Positions 25,627-32,582 of a stretch of DNA of 33,588 nt are shown here, one piece after another. The stretch covers positions 1-33,588 of the forward strand of contig SFGS01000056.1 in assembly GCA_004557565.1 (NCBI GenBank). The letters run 5' to 3'. Every line of letters begins with the position of its first letter. Position 1 is the stretch's first letter. This stretch comes from Bacteroidales bacterium. GTDB lineage: Bacteria > Bacteroidota > Bacteroidia > Bacteroidales > Muribaculaceae. A model generated the notes under the pieces. It ran no database searches. It was not told the DNA's origin and saw only the letters and a program-made list of their open reading frames with translations. A program made the position numbers and the translations under genes.

Positions 25627-25636
25627 ATGCAAATGC

Positions 25637-25666
25637 TTGCGGATATGGTTTTTTGTTGTATCTTTG
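25637..25666 (+). promoter_or_regulatory. Promoter of the structured RNA gene
   Basis: TTG (25637-25639), 19 bases, TATCTTTG (25659-25666) followed by CAGCG: an excellent consensus match placing the RNA start near 25671. Confidence 0.75.
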
Positions 25667-25670
25667 CAGC

Positions 25671-25863
25671 GTTATTTGTTATTCAAGGTCGTCAAAACGC
25701 ATCGACCAATTGACGTAGGGGATATAAATATAACATATCACGCTCCAGCCTATGGCACCGTTAAGAAGCTGCATAATAGCCGTGGGTTGGGTTGTAAACA
25801 GAATACAAATAACGCATAGATTTGCCCCGTCAAGGGGGTAACACCTCTGGAGCAAATCTTTTT
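25671..25863 (+). ncRNA. ssrS: Structured RNA, probable 6S RNA (Bacteroidales-1 type)
   Basis: The segment is bounded by a consensus promoter and a terminator (AGATTTGC 25818-25825 with GCAAATCT 25852-25859, then T residues). A long closing stem pairs GCGTTATTTGTTATTC (25669-25684) with GAATACAAATAACGC (25801-25815) with one bulge. Inside are a small hairpin (GGTCG/CGACC) and a 12-bp apical stem with wobbles (CCAGCCTATGGC with GCCGTGGGTTGG). A long rod closed at its ends with an internal open region is the shape of 6S RNA, which mimics an open promoter and sequesters RNA polymerase. I recall the Bacteroidales-1 motif, defined by just such promoter and terminator boundaries, being equated with 6S. 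The RNA gene itself is well supported. Its identity is likely but not certain. Confidence 0.6.
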
Positions 25864-25914
25864 AAACATGGTTCAAAATAGTTGTTTTATAGATAATTGT
25901 GTATTTAAGGAAAT

Positions 25915-25945
25915 GGGAAAGTCGTGAGACTGTCCCTTTTTTTTT
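25915..25945 (+). terminator. Second downstream hairpin terminator
   Basis: GGGAAAGTC and GACTGTCCC pair around GTGA with one mismatch and are followed by nine T residues. It may be a back-up terminator for the structured RNA. No separate promoter was found between. Confidence 0.65.
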
Positions 25946-25979
25946 GCGCCCACGCCCCACTCCACCCCCACAGATTTTT

Positions 25980-26130
25980 TTGGCTCACACAGATTCAACG
26001 GATTAAACAGATTTTTTGTTAATCGGATTGAAATGGATTAAATCGGTTTTTTCCATTTCCCACAAAAAATAATTTGTGAAAATTTGTGCTAATTTGTGGC
26101 TCAAAAAAACGCTCAAAAAAAATCCGTGTG
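25980..26130. repeat. Degenerate CACACAGATTCAAC / AATTTGTG repeat stretch
   Basis: Non-coding stretch with CTCACACAGATTCAACGG, AAACAGATT and several AATTTGTG words, ending in a CGTGTGAG unit just past the terminase stop. It is related to the tract at 22475-22860. Confidence 0.5.
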
Positions 26131-26136
26131 AGAAGG

Positions 26137-28056
26137 CTATTGGTTGGTGAACACGGTGTCGAGTGGCGTGGAATCGGTGGGCGTAGAGTTGGAGGATGTG
26201 GGGAAATCGCTACAGTTGGAGTAGGTGTTGGCGTAGACGTGGTTGACCAGCAGGGCGATGCCGCGCGACATCACCATATCATCGTGTTTGCCGTCGATGG
26301 CACCGAAACCGCCACCCAGTCGTTCCTCAAACCAGCTCATTTCATCAATGGCATCGCTGTCGTGCTCCACCAGCAGCCCCTCGCGCACCATCGTCACCAA
26401 ATGATTGACGACTTGCGCCTTCGTGAGCACATTGGTCTGGAAGCCCACCTTGAAGCCGTGTGGTTCCGTTTTTCGGCGAAACACATTGCTATATTCATCT
26501 TTCAAGCGGCGGAGCAGATAAGCCGACTTGCCGTCGGAAGCGTGCGTTTCGAGCGTGTTACTCTCCACCACCAGCAATGCCTGGTTGTAGAACGAGGCTA
26601 TGGCTATCGCCTTTTCAATGAGCAAATCGTGGTCGATATGCCCACGCCACTGCGCCACCGTTTCACAAATGCGATCGTGGCAGTCGATTACCGAAATCAC
26701 GGAATAGTCGGCACTTGCACTGCGTCCGCCAATGTCCACGCCCACCACATATTTGCTCTCCAGCCTATCGGTGGTGGGCATTTTCCACACTTTCAGGCGT
26801 GGCTTGCCTTCGTCGATTATGCGCCATTTGCCGTTCACCTTCTTCAACTCGCCTTTCGCCAGTGGCTCACAGCACTGGGCGCGCATGGCATCGAGGCGCG
26901 AGAGCGAAAACACGCATCTACCCGAAGTGCTGAACGCCTCGGTGGAATTGGTGGGAAACTCCGCCATCATCTTGTGGTGAGACTGGTAACTCTTGCGCTT
27001 TTCGTGGTACCACTTGATCATTTCCAGCGTACACCCTATTCGCCAGAGGTTGCGCTCGTAGTCGTCGAAACTTTTCCACAAATCCGCTATTTCCGCCTCA
27101 TCGACCGGCAAACGGTAGATTTCAATCTCATACCACGGAATGAATACAGCATGCTTGTCGGTCTCGCCATTCACCGAGAGTAGCCACTCATTGTGAAAAT
27201 AATTGCCGATGCCGTTTGCCGTGGATTCAAGCACCTCCACCGTCAAACCGCCCACCAGCAACGAGCCATCTACCGAGCGCATCACATCTTCGGGGTTGCG
27301 CATGGTGGAAGATGGCCAAAACGCCACTTCGCTCATGTGCGCCATGGCTATATCGTAGCCGCGCACCACATCATCGACCTGTGCCGTGCCCATCAGCACC
27401 AGGCAGTCGCGCCCAGTGATTATCTTTGCATTGGTGTTGCCCTCAAAGGTTTTAAATTCAAGAGGTTTGTCGTCGTCGAGCAGTTGCTTGGGATAGTGTT
27501 GCAGGAGTTTGGTGTACATGCCCTTAATCACGCTCGATGTGCTTCGCTTATGGCCACAAATGATGCTGTTCCAGTTGCGCTGAAGCACCAATTGAATCCA
27601 CGCCATATACATCAGCACCAGCGTGGAGCCTCCCCATTGGCGTGCTTTCAGCAAAATCATGCGCACGCCCTTGCCTGCCAACCGCTGACGCTCCAAATCG
27701 GCAAGCACATGGCGCTGTGGAGCATTCAGGCGCAATTTCACGTTGCGTCCGCTCACCTTGTCGCGCACGGTGGCACAAGTGGCACACCAATATTCAAAGT
27801 CGTATTTGATGCGTGTTTTTTGATAGGTCAACTCATCGCTCAGCATGTCGAGTGGCACCTCGCTGAGCATCGGCACCGGAAGCCACACCTCACCAGCCAC
27901 AGGCACGCTCACCAGTCGGCGCTCTCCGCAGCAGCCCTCACCCGTGAGTGGGTCGTAAGGCACTTGCAGCCCCTCGTTGCGACTACGGTTTTCCGCCGCC
28001 AAAGCCTGCACGTCGATAGTAAATTCGGTATTATCGTGTTTTTCAATTTTATCCAT
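26137..28056 (-). CDS. Phage-type large terminase subunit (solitary)
   Basis: The 639-aa protein has the two domains of a DNA-packaging motor. ATPase: a deviant Walker A, KARQWGGST (137-145, lysine at the front as in lambda gpA rather than GK-S/T), a Walker B-like HMSEVAFW (Glu243) and the coupling motif ESTANGIGN (about 277-285). RNase H-like nuclease: VVGVDIGG (Asp441), LLVVESNT (Glu498) and GKHDDMVMS (Asp592/593), so the acidic triad is present. No small terminase, portal, protease or capsid gene is in the window. It may be a prophage remnant, a domesticated nuclease/motor, or one piece of a dispersed particle system. The frame is intact, and no promoter was identified. Confidence 0.88.
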   Translation of the reverse strand: MDKIEKHDNTEFTIDVQALAAENRSRNEGLQVPYDPLTGEGCCGERRLVSVPVAGEVWLPVPMLSEVPLDMLSDELTYQKTRIKYDFEYWCATCATVRDKVSGRNVKLRLNAPQRHVLADLERQRLAGKGVRMILLKARQWGGSTLVLMYMAWIQLVLQRNWNSIICGHKRSTSSVIKGMYTKLLQHYPKQLLDDDKPLEFKTFEGNTNAKIITGRDCLVLMGTAQVDDVVRGYDIAMAHMSEVAFWPSSTMRNPEDVMRSVDGSLLVGGLTVEVLESTANGIGNYFHNEWLLSVNGETDKHAVFIPWYEIEIYRLPVDEAEIADLWKSFDDYERNLWRIGCTLEMIKWYHEKRKSYQSHHKMMAEFPTNSTEAFSTSGRCVFSLSRLDAMRAQCCEPLAKGELKKVNGKWRIIDEGKPRLKVWKMPTTDRLESKYVVGVDIGGRSASADYSVISVIDCHDRICETVAQWRGHIDHDLLIEKAIAIASFYNQALLVVESNTLETHASDGKSAYLLRRLKDEYSNVFRRKTEPHGFKVGFQTNVLTKAQVVNHLVTMVREGLLVEHDSDAIDEMSWFEERLGGGFGAIDGKHDDMVMSRGIALLVNHVYANTYSNCSDFPTSSNSTPTDSTPLDTVFTNQ

Positions 28057-28128
28057 TGCAGTTTTTTTAGCCGTAAAACTACACCATCCCCACCCCCACA
28101 GTCAACAGCAATAAGGAGATTATAAAAG

Positions 28129-28167
28129 AAATTAGAAATTAGAAATTAGAAATTAGAAGTTAGAAAT
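28129..28167. repeat. GAAATTA short tandem repeat
   Basis: Five to six near-identical 7-8 base units (AGAAATT) in a row lie between the terminase start and the next gene's terminator. It resembles the tract after cydB. It is non-coding. Confidence 0.55.
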
Positions 28168-28172
28168 GAGAT

Positions 28173-28225
28173 AAAAAATAGAGGTTAGAATCTCAGAGGG
28201 CCCCCTCAAAAAATTCTAACCTCTA
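28173..28225 (-). terminator. Terminator of the nucleotide pyrophosphatase gene
   Basis: TAGAGGTTAGAAT (28179-28191) pairs perfectly with ATTCTAACCTCTA (28213-28225). An inner GAGGG/CCCTC stem is included, and TTTTTTA follows on the minus strand. Confidence 0.8.
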
Positions 28226-28232
28226 ATTTCTT

Positions 28233-29429
28233 CTAACGTAGTATATCTTGCACTTCGGCGAGTGAGCCGTCGTTAGGCGATGGCTTAACGTCGAGCAGAT
28301 GGCAAAGCAACGGATAGACGCACACGTTGCGGAACTTGTCGGGTTTCACATAGCCCACCTTAAACGCTGGTCCCATGGCACGGAATGCCACTTGCATATC
28401 GCTACAAGTGTGGTCGAAACCATGGCTGCCACCACGGCGCACTTTGCGGTCAGTGAAAAGCCAACCCACATCGGGAAGCACCAGCACATCACCCACATTG
28501 ATATTGCTGCCATAGTGCAGATATTCAGGGATTTCTGCCTTGCGCCATATGCGAATGTGATCCACATTTTTCAGTGCCACCAATATCGAATCCACATATT
28601 CGGCTTTCTTCACATAGATGTTGGCAGGGAGGTCGCCTTCTATCGCATCCACCCACTCATCTTTAATGTATTTCTTCACTGGCACGGTGCGGTCGGCATC
28701 GGTCCATGCCATACCATGGTCGCCAGTCACAATCAAATTCACCTTGCTTGCTTCTGGGAGCAGACTGATGCGCTTCCACATGTAAGAGAGCAGTTCATCG
28801 AGGTGCTCCATTTCGCTACGGCACTCCTTGGTCACTGGTCCAGCCACGTGGCCTGTGTGGTCGGGCTCCTCAAAATAGCACATAATGAAGTGTGGGCGTT
28901 CGCTTTCTGGAAGTTGGAGCAAGCGCACCACCTCTTCGGCACGCTCCACATCGGTGAGCAGAGGCTTTTTCTGATAGTCTTGCCAATAGTTGGCATAGCC
29001 GCCCTTGATGGGAATATCGCTACCCACCCAATACACCGTGGCTGTGGTCATACCCTGACGCTTGGCAGTGAGCCAAATGGGGTCGCCGCCATAGTTTCGT
29101 GTGTCGGAACGCGTTTCGGCATTGCCCAACGAGTATTTCTTGCCAGTGGAACGAATACGGAACGAATTGGCGATAATACCGTGGTGGTCAGGCACCAAAC
29201 CCGTAGCAAGCGTATAGTGGTTGGGGAATGTTTTTGAAGGGAAAGATGGACTCATTACAGCCTTAACGCCCTTTTCTGCCATAGAGTTGAGGAATGGCGT
29301 ATTGTAAGCCTCGCAATAATCCCAACGGAAACCGTCGAGCGACACGATAATTGTGTACTGGTCGTTGTTGACAGCCCAAGAAGCCAACGCCATCAACGCC
29401 ACAAGCATAGATAAAAACAGTCGTTTCAT
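28233..29429 (-). CDS. Type I phosphodiesterase / nucleotide pyrophosphatase (NPP family)
   Basis: The 398-aa alkaline-phosphatase-superfamily enzyme hydrolyses phosphodiester or pyrophosphate bonds, typically of nucleotides, in the periplasm. A signal peptide (1-19, MKRLFLSMLVALMALASWA) precedes the mature chain. The two-zinc site is complete: Asp32 (SLDGFRWD), nucleophile Thr67 (SKTFPNHYT), Asp190/His194 (EEPDHTGH), Asp237/His238 (TGDHGM) and His336/His340 (GSHGFDH). Length is close to other bacterial NPPs. It is a single gene with its own -7 motif and a strong terminator. The exact substrate cannot be told. Confidence 0.95.
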   Translation of the reverse strand: MKRLFLSMLVALMALASWAVNNDQYTIIVSLDGFRWDYCEAYNTPFLNSMAEKGVKAVMSPSFPSKTFPNHYTLATGLVPDHHGIIANSFRIRSTGKKYSLGNAETRSDTRNYGGDPIWLTAKRQGMTTATVYWVGSDIPIKGGYANYWQDYQKKPLLTDVERAEEVVRLLQLPESERPHFIMCYFEEPDHTGHVAGPVTKECRSEMEHLDELLSYMWKRISLLPEASKVNLIVTGDHGMAWTDADRTVPVKKYIKDEWVDAIEGDLPANIYVKKAEYVDSILVALKNVDHIRIWRKAEIPEYLHYGSNINVGDVLVLPDVGWLFTDRKVRRGGSHGFDHTCSDMQVAFRAMGPAFKVGYVKPDKFRNVCVYPLLCHLLDVKPSPNDGSLAEVQDILR

Positions 29430-29460
29430 TATTATTATGATTATTATTAGTTTTCTAAGG

Positions 29461-29468
29461 CAAAGTTA
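29461..29468 (-). promoter_or_regulatory. Promoter of the nucleotide pyrophosphatase gene (-7 element)
   Basis: The minus strand reads TAACTTTG, 31 bases before the ATG. It matches TAnnTTTG and lies directly after the terminator of the preceding gene. Confidence 0.55.
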
Positions 29469-29469
29469 C

Positions 29470-29504
29470 GAAAAAAAGCTCAAAGATTTTAGCAATCTTT
29501 GAGC
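29470..29504 (-). terminator. Terminator of the repeat-protein gene
   Basis: GCTCAAAGATT (29478-29488) pairs perfectly with AATCTTTGAGC (29494-29504). TTTTTTT follows on the minus strand. Confidence 0.85.
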
Positions 29505-29535
29505 CTGATTCTTTTGTAGGGGGCGTGGCATGTGC

Positions 29536-29964
29536 CTACCAGAATATTTTGAAGAACAGTATGGCTGCTGCGCGCCTCAAGTTCACGCCGCCTTCAAATT
29601 TTCCCATATACGAGCCACTACGGTCGCGCACTGTGCCGTCGGCCTCCACCCTGCCCATGTAGGAACCAGAGCGGTCGCGCATGGTGCCGTCGGTTTGGAT
29701 TTTGCCGATATACGAGCCGCTGCGGTCGCGCACTGTGCCTTCCACGCTCACTTTTCCCACATACGAGCCGGAGCGGTCGCGCACCGTGCCGCTGGCTTCA
29801 ATTCTGCCCACATACGTTCCCGAACGGTCGCGCACCGTGCCACTTGCCTCAATTCTGCCAGTATATGAGCCACTGCGGTCGCGAAAGGTCTGCGCCTCCA
29901 CAGTGCCGCACAGCCCCGCCACAGCCATCACCAAAATCAATACAATCCTTTTCATACCATTCAT
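29536..29964 (-). CDS. Secreted protein of six 17-residue DRSGSY repeats
   Basis: The protein (142 aa from 29964, or 139 from the likelier ATG at 29955, MKRIVLILVMAVAGLCG) has a signal peptide ending VEA. Six tandem 17-residue units of pattern RDRSGSYxGRIEaxGTV follow (about residues 27-130). The tail is hydrophobic/aromatic (AAAILFFKIFW). The alternating pattern suggests a regular beta roll or solenoid. The unit is repeated at DNA level (51 bp) with moderate divergence, so copy number may vary between strains. I do not recognise a named function. The location is periplasmic or surface. A MITE-like repeat lies just upstream of its start. Confidence 0.85.
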   Translation of the reverse strand: MNGMKRIVLILVMAVAGLCGTVEAQTFRDRSGSYTGRIEASGTVRDRSGTYVGRIEASGTVRDRSGSYVGKVSVEGTVRDRSGSYIGKIQTDGTMRDRSGSYMGRVEADGTVRDRSGSYMGKFEGGVNLRRAAAILFFKIFW

Positions 29965-29973
29965 ATCATATAT

Positions 29974-30167
29974 TTAAACCCAAATCGGTCATTAGGGCTT
30001 GTGGTATTTCGGAGTTTTAGAAGGATGAATTTTGTTTGTCTTTTAATGAGTAATAGCGAGCTATTACGAATTAAAAACAAGCAAAAGGCATCTTATAAAA
30101 ACCGAAAGACCGCAAGAAGTAATCTAAAAAATCCTCATACGGCCTAATGGCCGATTTGGGTTTAAAC
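29974..30167. mobile_element. MITE-like intergenic repeat, copy 2 (full length)
   Basis: The 194-base element has near-perfect inverted ends: TTTAAACCCAAATCGGTCAT on the left, and GGCCGATTTGGGTTTAAA on the right. A central palindrome (TAATAGC/GCTATTA near 30050-30067, extended by TTTTAAT/AATTAAAA) is inside. It is the best-preserved of four copies. It lies between the start of the repeat-protein gene and the end of the HxlR gene. It has no coding content. Confidence 0.8.
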
Positions 30168-30177
30168 AATCATAACT

Positions 30178-30576
30178 CTAAATGGGCGTTTTCTCTCCTG
30201 CCATTCGGGCTTCCCTGTCGCTGATTATTTGCTCCATATTCGCCGCAGCCCAGCCGATTAGGTTGTCTATCACAGGCAAAAACGACAGTCCTCGCTCGGT
30301 GAGCCTGTATTCCACTCTGGGCGGCACTTCGGCAAACACTTCACGATGCACAAAGCCATCTTCTTCCAAGATGCGGAGCGTCTGGGTGAGCGACTTTTGC
30401 GAGATGTCGGGCAGTTCGCGTTGCAGTTGTTTAAAACGCAAAGGCTCCTTATGCTGCAGGGTGTACAGCACAAGGAGTGACCATTTGTCGCCAACACGCG
30501 CCAATATATTGCGTATCGGGCAATTAGGGAACAATGCGTCTTTTGCTTGTTTATTGTTCTCTTTTTGATTTGTCAT
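30178..30576 (-). CDS. HxlR-family winged-helix transcriptional regulator
   Basis: The 132-aa regulator has the conserved N-terminal cysteine of the family (Cys19 in FPNCPIRNIL) and GDKWSLLVLYTL. The winged helix-turn-helix follows (LRFKQLQRELPDISQKSLTQTLRILEEDGFV), with the wing RVEYRLTERG. HxlR proteins such as YodB and HypR sense electrophiles or quinones through that cysteine. It lies 6 bases downstream of the cupin gene, so it is co-transcribed and may repress the pair. Two adjacent inverted repeats upstream of that operon are possible operators. Confidence 0.93.
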   Translation of the reverse strand: MTNQKENNKQAKDALFPNCPIRNILARVGDKWSLLVLYTLQHKEPLRFKQLQRELPDISQKSLTQTLRILEEDGFVHREVFAEVPPRVEYRLTERGLSFLPVIDNLIGWAAANMEQIISDREARMAGEKTPI

Positions 30577-30582
30577 TAATTT

Positions 30583-30966
30583 TTATTTTTCAATCGGAAT
30601 GATGTTGGCATCGTCCATGAAACTGCTAATAGGCTTTGCCTCATATTGAATGCACATCATCACCATGTCGTCATCACCTGTGTTGCGCAATGCTCGCACA
30701 CCTGCTGGCGAAACACGAATGATACTGCCTTCGCCAACCTCATTTTTCACTCCGTCAACCTCATATTCGCCTTTGCCCGAAATGATGATGTAGAGTTCTT
30801 CGTGAGTTTTGTGTGAATGAAGGAATGCAGGATTTTCGCCAGCAGCCAAACGCTGTACCGAAGCCTCGGCACCAGTCAAGCCAAGTTCTTCACCTAAAAA
30901 AATCTTACCTTCCACATTGTTCCAACCATTCAGATTTTTGATTGCAAAATTAGCCATAATCGTCAA
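30583..30966 (-). CDS. Single-domain cupin protein
   Basis: The 127-aa protein (124 aa from the internal ATG at 30957, MANFAIKN) has both cupin motifs: HSHKTHEELYIIISGKGEY, with metal-binding His/His/Glu, and VSPAGVRALRNTGDDD, where the usual His of motif 2 is an Arg. It probably binds a metal and a small ligand, and the activity is unknown. It pairs with an HxlR regulator and has an excellent promoter. It may be a detoxification or sensing component, by inference from its partner. Confidence 0.9.
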   Translation of the reverse strand: MTIMANFAIKNLNGWNNVEGKIFLGEELGLTGAEASVQRLAAGENPAFLHSHKTHEELYIIISGKGEYEVDGVKNEVGEGSIIRVSPAGVRALRNTGDDDMVMMCIQYEAKPISSFMDDANIIPIEK

Positions 30967-31003
30967 TAATTTAAAATTTTACATATTGTTTTTTTACTTG
31001 ATG

Positions 31004-31034
31004 CAAAATTACTATCAATCTCATTATCCGACAA
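31004..31034 (-). promoter_or_regulatory. Promoter of the cupin-HxlR operon
   Basis: On the minus strand TTG (31032-31034), 20 bases, TAATTTTG (31004-31011): a full consensus match about 40 bases before the ATG. Confidence 0.75.
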
Positions 31035-31038
31035 GTAG

Positions 31039-31065
31039 GCACATTTTTGTGCTTTGGTTACCAAA
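31039..31065. promoter_or_regulatory. Candidate HxlR operator (two adjacent inverted repeats)
   Basis: GCACA-TTTT-TGTGC (31039-31052) is followed directly by TTTGGT-T-ACCAAA (31053-31065). Both are perfect palindromes placed immediately upstream of the -33 element. Binding is inferred from position only. Confidence 0.4.
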
Positions 31066-31114
31066 AGGTTAGCAATGCCGATTTCAAGCGTTTACGCCAC
31101 ACGATTTAACTTAC

Positions 31115-31196
31115 TTTAACTCAAATTCGGTCATTAGGGCTTGTGGAAGTAATCCAAAAAATCCTAACACGTCCTAATGACCGATTTGGGTTTAAC
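31115..31196. mobile_element. MITE-like intergenic repeat, copy 3 (internally deleted)
   Basis: The 82-base copy keeps both inverted ends (TTTAAC...ATTCGGTCATTAGGGC and CCTAATGACCGATTTGGGTTTAAC). It jumps from GGCTTGTGG straight to AAGTAATCC, losing about 110 central bases. Its right end contains the stop codon of the flavodoxin-like gene. Confidence 0.75.
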
Positions 31197-31731
31197 TAAT
31201 ATTCTTCCCCAACTGGTAAGCCTCTTGCAACTTGGCATTGCCCTCGATGGTGCGTGGGGCATCTACTCCGCCGCAAAACAGCGTGCCTGCAAGGCGACAC
31301 TTGGGGTAGCAGTCAATCCAACCAGTCAAACCAGCTTCGGCTCGCTTGGGAACTTCGGGCTCATCTTCTGCTGCAGTGGTGAGCATATACACATCACGGA
31401 ACTTATAATCGAGCGAATACATCGCATTCATGCGGTCGATAAGCACCTTCATCTGTCCGCTCATCTCATAATAGTAGATGGGCGTTGCCCAGCACACCAC
31501 ATCGGCTTCGAGCACCTTCTGCATAATGGCGTTGGCATCGTCGTCGATTACACACTTGCCCAATTTCTGGCAAGCAAGACAACCTTTGCAAAAACCGATA
31601 CTCTTGCCACTAAGCGTAATTTTTTCCACTTCATTGCCAGCCGCTTGAGCACCCTCAATAAATTTATCGGCAAGCATGTCGCTGTTTGAACCCACACGGA
31701 GGCTGGTAGATATTACAATTACTTTTTTCAT
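31192..31731 (-). CDS. Flavodoxin-like NAD(P)H-dependent oxidoreductase
   Basis: The 179-aa FMN-reductase-type protein has the phosphate-binding loop STSLRVGSNSDML (8-20) and a cysteine cluster CKGCLACQKLGKC typical of iron-sulfur-flavoprotein-like or NADPH-dependent FMN reductases. WATPIYYYEMSGQMKVLIDRM lines the flavin site. It probably reduces quinones, azo or nitro compounds in the cytoplasm, by family inference. It starts 18 bases after the decarboxylase/cupin gene, forming a two-gene operon. The stop TAA lies at the edge of the MITE-like repeat. Confidence 0.93.
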   Translation of the reverse strand: MKKVIVISTSLRVGSNSDMLADKFIEGAQAAGNEVEKITLSGKSIGFCKGCLACQKLGKCVIDDDANAIMQKVLEADVVCWATPIYYYEMSGQMKVLIDRMNAMYSLDYKFRDVYMLTTAAEDEPEVPKRAEAGLTGWIDCYPKCRLAGTLFCGGVDAPRTIEGNAKLQEAYQLGKNIS

Positions 31732-31749
31732 CGCGTATATTATTTTTCC

Positions 31750-32568
31750 TTATTTCAAACTGTTGTATGCTTCATCGCTTACTGGTTCGAGCCATTCGTT
31801 GGAAGCATTGTCGCCCGGAATCTCGAATGCAAGGTGAGCGAACCAGCTATCTTTTGCGGCTCCATGCCAGTGCTTCACATTGGCAGGAATATGAATCACG
31901 GTGCCTGGCAGGATTTCCTGCGCAGGTTTCCCCTCTTCCTGATACCAGCCGCGACCTGCCACGCCCACAAGCATCTGTCCGCCGCCTTTTGTGGCATGGT
32001 GAATGTGCCAGTTGTTACGGCAACTTGGCTCAAAGGTTACGTTGAAGAAAGGTATCTGACTATTGGAAATTTGCGCCAAATAACTATTCCCTTTGAAATA
32101 CTTGGCGTAGGCGGTATTTGGCTCGCCGATAGGGAAAATCATTTCACGCTGAAATGCAGCTTTGGCATCTTCGCCCTTCACATCGTCGACCCACACCTCT
32201 TTGGCAAGGCCGAACGCCGCCCATGCCTTTGGCCAACCGGCATAAAAGGCTACATGAGTGATGATTTCCGCTACTTCGGTGCGAGTGATGCCGTTGGTTT
32301 TTGCCGACTGTAAATGATATTTGAGCGAACTGTCGGTGATGCCTTGGCTAATGAGCGAAGTGATGGTGACAAGGCTACGATCGCGCAACGAAAGCAAATC
32401 GTTGCGACTCCACACCTCGCCGAAAAGTATGTCGTCGTTGAGATGAGCAAATTCGGGGGCAAACTCCCCAAGCTGGGTGCGACCAGCTGTTTGTGTTATT
32501 TTCTTTTGTGCCATAATCTGAATTGATACTGCTGCCAATACAATGAATAAACTGATATGCTTTATCAT
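31750..32568 (-). CDS. Exported carboxymuconolactone decarboxylase-like / cupin fusion
   Basis: The 272-aa protein has a signal peptide (1-20, ending IMA). A carboxymuconolactone decarboxylase domain follows (about 40-135: RDRSLVTITSLISQG, TRTEVAEIITHVAFYAGWPKAW), without the CxxC of AhpD peroxidases. The C-terminal cupin domain (about 170-255) has the metal ligands WHIHHATKGGGQ and VKHWHGAAKDSW. The fusion is common in gut Bacteroidetes, often beside flavodoxins and AraC regulators. Substrate unknown. Aromatic or lactone detoxification is the usual suggestion. The signal peptide puts it in the periplasm while its operon partner is cytoplasmic. Confidence 0.92.
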   Translation of the reverse strand: MIKHISLFIVLAAVSIQIMAQKKITQTAGRTQLGEFAPEFAHLNDDILFGEVWSRNDLLSLRDRSLVTITSLISQGITDSSLKYHLQSAKTNGITRTEVAEIITHVAFYAGWPKAWAAFGLAKEVWVDDVKGEDAKAAFQREMIFPIGEPNTAYAKYFKGNSYLAQISNSQIPFFNVTFEPSCRNNWHIHHATKGGGQMLVGVAGRGWYQEEGKPAQEILPGTVIHIPANVKHWHGAAKDSWFAHLAFEIPGDNASNEWLEPVSDEAYNSLK

Positions 32569-32582
32569 TTTTGGTGATTTTA

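Noticed and set aside
26086..28125. Long plus-strand open frames (365 and 310 aa) opposite the terminase
   Set aside because: Antisense shadows. The minus-strand frame has the terminase motifs and normal codon pattern.
29580..29890. Regular 51-base repeats suggesting a CRISPR array
   Set aside because: Units are contiguous without spacers and are in frame with a secreted repeat protein.
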